Below are positions 22,910-28,100 of a DNA stretch of 28,100 nt, in pieces; within the stretch, counting starts at the first letter, position 1, and each line of letters starts with the position of its first letter. The notes beneath the pieces were generated by a model, which made no database searches, was not told the DNA's origin, and saw only the letters and a program-made list of their open reading frames with translations. The stretch comes from BOKV01 sp041739225 (GTDB lineage: Bacteria > Pseudomonadota > Alphaproteobacteria > Rhizobiales > Rhizobiaceae): the NCBI GenBank assembly GCA_041739225.1, contig JBGSOG010000054.1, positions 1 through 28,100 on the forward strand. The letters run 5' to 3'. A program made the position numbers and the translations under genes.

Positions 22910-24451
22910 ATGACCAGCTTTTTGGATGGCAATTCGGGCAACGCGGTGGAGTACCGCCTCGCAGACGAGGCAGCAACAAACCGGCTTGGCCAGGATCTTG
23001 CCATGGCGCTGCGGCCTGGTGATCTGGTGCTGCTTTGCGGCGAACTTGGCGCCGGAAAATCAACTCTGGCGCGGGCAATGCTGCGGGCGCTTGCCGCGAA
23101 CCCGGAACTGGAAGTTCCAAGCCCGACCTATACCCTGTGCCAGCGTTACGAATTGCAACTGGTTGTCAGCCATTTTGATCTTTACCGGCTTGCGCATCCC
23201 GACGAACTTGAAGAACTTGGCCTGGATGAAGCGCTGGAAAGCGGGGTCGCCCTCATTGAATGGCCGCAAATGGCGGGGAACCTGCTGCCGCAGCATGCTT
23301 TCAAGATTGAGTTGTCGGATGATGCCATGGGCGGGCGGCTGGCACTGGTTTCATGCGGCGCGGACCATGGTGCCGGCAACCGGTTTGCCCGCAGCAGAAA
23401 CATCCGGGAATTTCTCGACGGCTCAATGGGCGAAACTACCGAAAGGCGATTCCTGCAAGGCGATGCCTCATCGCGCCGCTATGAAACTGCCCATCTTGGC
23501 GATGCAACGCGCATCTTGATGGATGCTCCGCGCAAACCGGACGGGCCGGCAATCAAGGATGGCAAACCCTACAGCAGGCTGGCGCATCTGGCCGAAGACG
23601 TGACGCCGTTCATTGCAATCGACGAGACCCTGCGAAATGCCGGATACGCAGCCCCGCAAATTTTTGCCAGAAGTCTGGATCACGGCCTTTTGCTGATCGA
23701 ACATCTGGGCAATGAAAAAATTGTTGACGCGGAAAACAGGCCGGTCCCGGCACGGTACACCAGTGCAGCAAAACTGCTGGCAAGCATGCACAGGCACAAA
23801 TGGCCGGCGACAATTGAAATTGCCGGTGACCAAGGCGCAGCCACAATCCACAATGTGCCGCGATACAGCGCCGACGCACTGCTGATTGAAGCCAGCCTGC
23901 TGGTCGACTGGTATGCAAAACGTGCAACCGGAAAAAGCGTGGATGAAGCAGGACGTGCGGAGTTTTTCGCCATTTGGTCCGAACTTACGGGGCAGATCGA
24001 TGGCTCCATGCCGACGCTGGTGCTGCGCGATTATCATTCGCCGAACCTCATCTGGCGTGAGGGGGAGACATTTCCCGGCAATCTCGGGCTTATCGACTTC
24101 CAGGACGGGGTGATCGGGCCGCAAGCCTATGATCTTGCGTCACTCGGGCAGGATGCCCGGGTGGATGTCAGCACCGGGCTGGAAGCGGAAATTGTCGAGG
24201 CATATCTTTCAGACCGGCGCAGCGAGAATGGTTTTGAAGAAATCTTGCTGCTGCGGGACTACGCCATTTTGGCTGCACACCGTGCCACCAAGATTCTGGG
24301 CATCTTTGTGCGTCTGGATGAGCGCGACGGAAAGCCCGGCTATTTGCGGCATTTGCCGCGCATGCGCGACTATCTTTCACGCAATCTGCGTCATCCGGCC
24401 CTCGCCCGTTACCGGCAATGGTGTGCAAAGTGGACCGATATCGACGGTTAA
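22910..24451 (+). CDS. tsaE: TsaE - AmgK-like sugar kinase fusion
   Basis: A 513-aa two-domain protein. Residues 1 to about 160 are TsaE, the ATPase needed for t6A37 modification of ANN-decoding tRNAs: Walker A GELGAGKST (44-52), PSPTYTL, HFDLYRL and LIEWPQ are all present. Residues about 178-513 are an aminoglycoside-phosphotransferase-fold kinase most like AmgK, the anomeric MurNAc/GlcNAc-1-kinase of peptidoglycan recycling: catalytic Asp374 in LRDYHSPNLIW and metal Asp396 in GLIDFQDGVIGPQAYDL. The His of the usual HxD loop is Leu. The fusion is in one frame with no internal stop. A MurU-like gene follows, supporting the AmgK reading. The start is 6 nt after the kinase stop, so the genes are co-transcribed. 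Confidence 0.9.
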   Translation: MTSFLDGNSGNAVEYRLADEAATNRLGQDLAMALRPGDLVLLCGELGAGKSTLARAMLRALAANPELEVPSPTYTLCQRYELQLVVSHFDLYRLAHPDELEELGLDEALESGVALIEWPQMAGNLLPQHAFKIELSDDAMGGRLALVSCGADHGAGNRFARSRNIREFLDGSMGETTERRFLQGDASSRRYETAHLGDATRILMDAPRKPDGPAIKDGKPYSRLAHLAEDVTPFIAIDETLRNAGYAAPQIFARSLDHGLLLIEHLGNEKIVDAENRPVPARYTSAAKLLASMHRHKWPATIEIAGDQGAATIHNVPRYSADALLIEASLLVDWYAKRATGKSVDEAGRAEFFAIWSELTGQIDGSMPTLVLRDYHSPNLIWREGETFPGNLGLIDFQDGVIGPQAYDLASLGQDARVDVSTGLEAEIVEAYLSDRRSENGFEEILLLRDYAILAAHRATKILGIFVRLDERDGKPGYLRHLPRMRDYLSRNLRHPALARYRQWCAKWTDIDG

Positions 24452-24521
24452 ACGGGCGTCACAGCAGCGTAAAATTCTAGGAATAGAAACAACCGGATTT
24501 GCGAGTTCATCAGAGACAGAA

Positions 24522-25286
24522 ATGGCCAGCAACAGCGTTTTCACAACCGGATATCGCAGAAAGGACACGGCGGTCCCGCAGACCGCAATGGTGTTGGCGG
24601 CGGGACTTGGCAAACGAATGTTGCCGATCACCGAAAAAACCCCCAAACCGCTGGTTCGGGTCAATGGCAAGGCGCTGATCGACCATGCGCTTGATGCGCT
24701 GGCTGCGGCCGGCGTGGCACGGGCTGTTGTCAACATTCACCACCATCCGGACCAGATGGAAAAACATCTTTCTTCGCGGCAGGCTCCCGGCATATCGCTT
24801 TCCGATGAGCGACAGCAATTGCTGGATTCGGGCGGCGGCGTTGTCAAGGCTTTGCCGCTGATTGGCAATGAGCCGTTTTTCGTGGTGAATTCGGACACGT
24901 TCTGGATTGAAGGGTACAGGCCGAACCTGCTGCATCTGGCTGAGCAATGGGACGGCTCGAAGATGGACATCCTGCTGCTGCTTGCTTCTACCCCGTCTGC
25001 TGTGGGGTATGGCGGTGCAGGTGACTTCACCATGGATCCGCAAGGCCGCCTGGTTCGCCGCAAGGAAAGGCAAATTGCCCCCTTTGCCTATGCCGGTGCC
25101 GCGATATTTTCACCCTCGGTGTTTCGCGATTTGCCGCAGGGCGCGTTTTCTCTCAATGTGCTGTTCGACAGGGCAATTGAGGCGGAACGGTTGTTTGGTG
25201 CGCGGCTCGATGGCCTTTGGTTGCATGTGGGGACACCCGATGCGATTGTTGAAGCTGAAGAGGCGATTGCCCAAAGTACCGCATGA
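24522..25286 (+). CDS. murU: MurU-like nucleotidyltransferase
   Basis: A 254-aa sugar-phosphate nucleotidyltransferase. The N-terminal nucleotide-binding motif is MVLAAGLGKRMLPITEKTPK (about 23-42) with PKPLVRVNGKALIDH; the metal Asp is D125 in FFVVNSDTFW; the C-terminus has LWLHVGTPDAI. It most resembles MurU, which makes UDP-MurNAc from MurNAc-1-phosphate, bypassing fosfomycin-sensitive de novo synthesis. This fits the AmgK-like kinase just upstream, which would make the substrate. A mannose-1-phosphate guanylyltransferase-type activity is the main alternative. The frame is open far upstream through the previous gene; ATG 24522 is the first start giving a family-like N-terminus. It is 70 nt after the TsaE-AmgK stop. 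Confidence 0.85.
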   Translation: MASNSVFTTGYRRKDTAVPQTAMVLAAGLGKRMLPITEKTPKPLVRVNGKALIDHALDALAAAGVARAVVNIHHHPDQMEKHLSSRQAPGISLSDERQQLLDSGGGVVKALPLIGNEPFFVVNSDTFWIEGYRPNLLHLAEQWDGSKMDILLLLASTPSAVGYGGAGDFTMDPQGRLVRRKERQIAPFAYAGAAIFSPSVFRDLPQGAFSLNVLFDRAIEAERLFGARLDGLWLHVGTPDAIVEAEEAIAQSTA

Positions 25287-25323
25287 ATGCGGCCGGGTTG
25301 CGGGTCGGTAAACAGGAGCAGAA

Positions 25324-28100
25324 GTGCGCGAACCGGCGAGTAACCAAAAAGCAGAGCCGCTGAACCTGTTCTGCGTACCTCCCGGCGCGCCATTCCTGCG
25401 CACTTTGGTGGATGCCTTGCTCGAAGGAAAACTTGTTCCCGGTTTTGCACCGCAGGCCGATCCGCTCCTGCTTGCCACCGCAACGATTTACCTGCCAACA
25501 AGAAGAAGCGCGCGGGCACTGGCTGCCGCATTCATCGATGCGTCGGGCGGCAAGGCCTCGATCCTCCCGACAATTCGCACGCTTGGCGATGGCGACGATG
25601 ACGAATTCGAAGCCTTTTCCCTATCCGGCAGCGAAGGCGGGGGCATTGAGGCCGCAGGCCTGCCGGCAATGGACGATCTGGAACGCCGTCTTCATCTGGC
25701 AATGCTGGTGCGCGGCTGGACTACGGCCATGGCGCAGGCTACGCGCGACCTGTTTGGCGATGAGGACATTGCCATTCCGTCTTCGGCTCCCGATGCCATA
25801 CGAATGGCAGGTGATCTTGCCCGGTTGATGGACAGCATGGCTACCGAGGAAATTGGCTGGGAGGTCATCAAAACGCTTGCGGGCAGCGGTGACGAACTAC
25901 CGGAGAACCATGCGCAATGGTGGAACCTGACCCTGCATTTTCTGTCGATTGCCACGAAAACCTGGCCTTTGCTGCTGGAAGAACTGGGCAAGAGTGACCC
26001 GGCGCAGGAAAGACGCCGGCTGCTGGATTTGCGTACCCGCCGTTTGTTGGAGAACGGAACAAGCGGCCCGGTAATCGCCGCCGGTTCGACGGGCTCTATC
26101 CCGGCGACCGCGCGCTTTCTGGCGGCCATAGCCCGGCAACCCAATGGCGCCGTGGTGCTTCCAGGACTTGATGTGACAATGGCGCACGACGTGTGGCAGC
26201 TGGTTGGATCACCCGACGCACTTGATGAAAGCCTGGCGCTTTGTACCCATCCCCAATACGGCCTTGCACGTCTGCTCAAGGCAATGGGTGCCCAAAGAAC
26301 AGATGTTGCGGAGCTCGGCGAACAGGCCAATCCGCACCGGACAAGCCTCGTCAATCTGGCCATGCTTCCAGCCAGCGAAACCGGCCGCTGGCAAGCAGCT
26401 GAAGTGTCGGCCGCGGAGGGCTTGGCAAACCTTGCCTTGATCGAAGCGCCCAATGACCGGCTCGAAGCGCTGGCAATTGCAATTGCCTTGCGCGAAGTTC
26501 TGGAATCGCCGGGACAAACCGCTGCCTTGGTCACACCAGACCGGCTGCTTGCTGCCCGGGTCGGGTCGGAGTTGGCACGGTTCGGCATCGATATCGACGA
26601 CAGTGGCGGCCAGCCGGTATTGCAGGGCGAACCGCTCATTTTGGCACGCCTTGCCTTGGCCACGGCCACCGGTCCGGTTGATCCGGTTGCGCTCACCGCG
26701 TTTCTCAAGCATCGGCTGGTGTGTGGAGACACATCTGGCACCGGCGAACGGCTTGCGCGGCTGTTTGAACTGGCAGTGCTGCGCGACGCGATCATCGTGC
26801 CGCAGCCCGGCGGGCTGGGCGCGGCAAGCATTGCCGCACGGCGAAAATGGGAAACCCACAGGCACGCGATGGCAGAAGTGAAAGCGATGCTGCCGCAGGA
26901 CTGGGAAGCGCTTGCCATATTCGGCGAGAAGATTGACCAGGCCCTTTTACCCCTGACAAAGCTGCGGGATGCCGGAGCGGGCGTTGAAACCCAGGTGATG
27001 CTGGAAGCGCTGGCGCAATCGCTCGCCCTGCTGCATGGAAACGAGGAACTCGAGCGGATGTTTGCAAGGCCGGGTGGCGCCGCACTGCAATCGCTGCTGG
27101 AACGCGCACAGGACATGCCACACTGCGGTCTCGAAGTTCTGCCGCAAGAATTTTGTGACGTCTTTGACGCGCTGCTGTCCGGTGAGACACTGCGCGACAA
27201 CCGCCGTCATCACCCCAGGCTCGCCATACTGGGTCCGCTCGAAGCCCGGCTTCAGCCGTTTGACCGTGTCATTCTGGGCGGCCTCAACGAGGGCAATTGG
27301 CCAGCGCAGGCGCGCAATGATCCCTTCCTCAACCGGCCCATGAAGGCTGAAATCGGCCTCTCCACGCCAGAGCGGCGAATTGGTCAGGCAGCGCATGACT
27401 TCCAGCAGTTTTGCGGTGCGCCGCAAGTGATCCTGTCGCGTTCGCTGCGCGCAGGAACCACCCCGACCGTTGCTTCAAGGTTTGTGCAGAGGCTGATGGT
27501 ACTGGCTGGGGGCGCCTCCGAAGCCTCAAGGGCACAGGGAAAATCATACGTTGAACTGGCGCAAAAGCTGGACAAATCGCAGACCGGGGCCCAGCGCGTT
27601 GCCCGGCCCAATCCGAAGCCTGCCTTGGCGCTTCGCCCGGTCAGATTGTCAGTTACGGAGATTGAGCGCTGGATCCGCGATCCGTATGCCATTCATGCCA
27701 GGCACATCCTTGGCTTGCAGCCATTGCCCTCGCTGGAACGTTCGGCTGACCCTGCGCTGCGCGGCCAGATATACCATGCGATCCTGGCAGAATTTACCCG
27801 ACGTTCGTCAGCGGGAACCGCAGACCTGCATTTGATGGAGCGCATTGCAAACGAAGAGTTTGAAAAGAACAATTTGCCAAAGGACATTGCGGCAATATGG
27901 CTGCCGCGCTTTCTGGCCATCGGCGAACTTGTTGTGGAGTGGGAAAACCAACGCAGGGAAACGGTGTTCATCAGTCATTGCGAGGTCTACGGGAAGTCAG
28001 TGGTTGGGGAAACCGGCTTCCTGTTGACCGGGCAGGCCGACCGCATCGACATCCTCAATGACGGCAGCTTCAGCGTCATCGACTACAAAACCGGATTGAA
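25324..28100 (+). CDS. addB: AddB, double-strand-break repair subunit, alphaproteobacterial type (3' end missing)
   Basis: The first 925 codons are present; the gene runs off the right edge. AddB pairs with AddA to resect DNA ends for RecA. GTG 25324 has AGGAG 5 nt upstream. The N-terminus (LNLFCVPPGAPFLRTLVDALLEG) sits where a Walker A would be, but lacks GKT, as in alphaproteobacterial AddB. HHPRLAILGPLEARLQPFDRVILGGLNEGNWP is the helicase-like core segment. Near the edge is the RecB-type nuclease domain: GQADRID (about 901-907) and VIDYKTG (918-924). RLSVTEIERWIRDPYAIHAR precedes it. It lies 37 nt after murU; addA would be expected next. Confidence 0.95.
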   Translation, partial: MREPASNQKAEPLNLFCVPPGAPFLRTLVDALLEGKLVPGFAPQADPLLLATATIYLPTRRSARALAAAFIDASGGKASILPTIRTLGDGDDDEFEAFSLSGSEGGGIEAAGLPAMDDLERRLHLAMLVRGWTTAMAQATRDLFGDEDIAIPSSAPDAIRMAGDLARLMDSMATEEIGWEVIKTLAGSGDELPENHAQWWNLTLHFLSIATKTWPLLLEELGKSDPAQERRRLLDLRTRRLLENGTSGPVIAAGSTGSIPATARFLAAIARQPNGAVVLPGLDVTMAHDVWQLVGSPDALDESLALCTHPQYGLARLLKAMGAQRTDVAELGEQANPHRTSLVNLAMLPASETGRWQAAEVSAAEGLANLALIEAPNDRLEALAIAIALREVLESPGQTAALVTPDRLLAARVGSELARFGIDIDDSGGQPVLQGEPLILARLALATATGPVDPVALTAFLKHRLVCGDTSGTGERLARLFELAVLRDAIIVPQPGGLGAASIAARRKWETHRHAMAEVKAMLPQDWEALAIFGEKIDQALLPLTKLRDAGAGVETQVMLEALAQSLALLHGNEELERMFARPGGAALQSLLERAQDMPHCGLEVLPQEFCDVFDALLSGETLRDNRRHHPRLAILGPLEARLQPFDRVILGGLNEGNWPAQARNDPFLNRPMKAEIGLSTPERRIGQAAHDFQQFCGAPQVILSRSLRAGTTPTVASRFVQRLMVLAGGASEASRAQGKSYVELAQKLDKSQTGAQRVARPNPKPALALRPVRLSVTEIERWIRDPYAIHARHILGLQPLPSLERSADPALRGQIYHAILAEFTRRSSAGTADLHLMERIANEEFEKNNLPKDIAAIWLPRFLAIGELVVEWENQRRETVFISHCEVYGKSVVGETGFLLTGQADRIDILNDGSFSVIDYKTGL

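Noticed and set aside
25692..27200. 502-codon minus-strand frame inside addB
   Set aside because: Antisense shadow, very Ser/Arg/Ala-rich; the plus strand carries clear AddB motifs throughout.

Overview
The window looks like chromosomal DNA of an alphaproteobacterium of the order Hyphomicrobiales (Rhizobiales). Three things point there: the gene order pckA / chvI-chvG-hprK-EIIA(Man)-HPr-ahcY, the short HprK lacking its N-terminal domain, and the alphaproteobacterial AddB. Most genes are GC-rich. The stretch from about 300 to 1975 is visibly AT-richer and looks acquired.

Left part (1-2130): the 5' end of a UPF0114 membrane protein (minus strand) with a tandem 15-bp repeat just upstream of it, an AT-rich family 8 glycosyltransferase, an AT-rich stretch with at least one plausible small membrane-protein gene (minus strand), and tRNA-Arg(CCG), whose 3' end faces that stretch.

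Positions 2129-6711 form a minus-strand run: OsmC-like peroxidase, DNA polymerase I (polA), a LysE-type exporter and a DUF427 protein. Positions 7106-12476 hold an M20 metallopeptidase and an acyltransferase-3 membrane protein (convergent), then a class A penicillin-binding protein and a BON-LysM protein (convergent).

The signalling and carbon core (12570-20067) has pckA divergent from chvI. The chvI-pckA spacer carries a good pckA promoter and two LacI-type operator-like sites. Downstream of chvI come chvG, hprK, a mannose-type EIIA, HPr and ahcY. This combines an envelope/acid two-component system, a regulatory PTS without sugar permease, and S-adenosylhomocysteine recycling. A strong intrinsic terminator follows ahcY.

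The right part (20366-28100) is one plus-strand group: a PAS-type membrane histidine kinase, a TsaE-AmgK fusion, a MurU-like nucleotidyltransferase and addB, which runs off the window. It joins tRNA t6A modification, cell-wall sugar recycling and double-strand-break repair in one transcription unit. No phage, IS element or CRISPR array was seen. The most interesting points are the TsaE-AmgK/MurU arrangement, the small ORFs in the AT-rich stretch, the paired operator-like sites upstream of pckA, and a possible structured leader upstream of ahcY.
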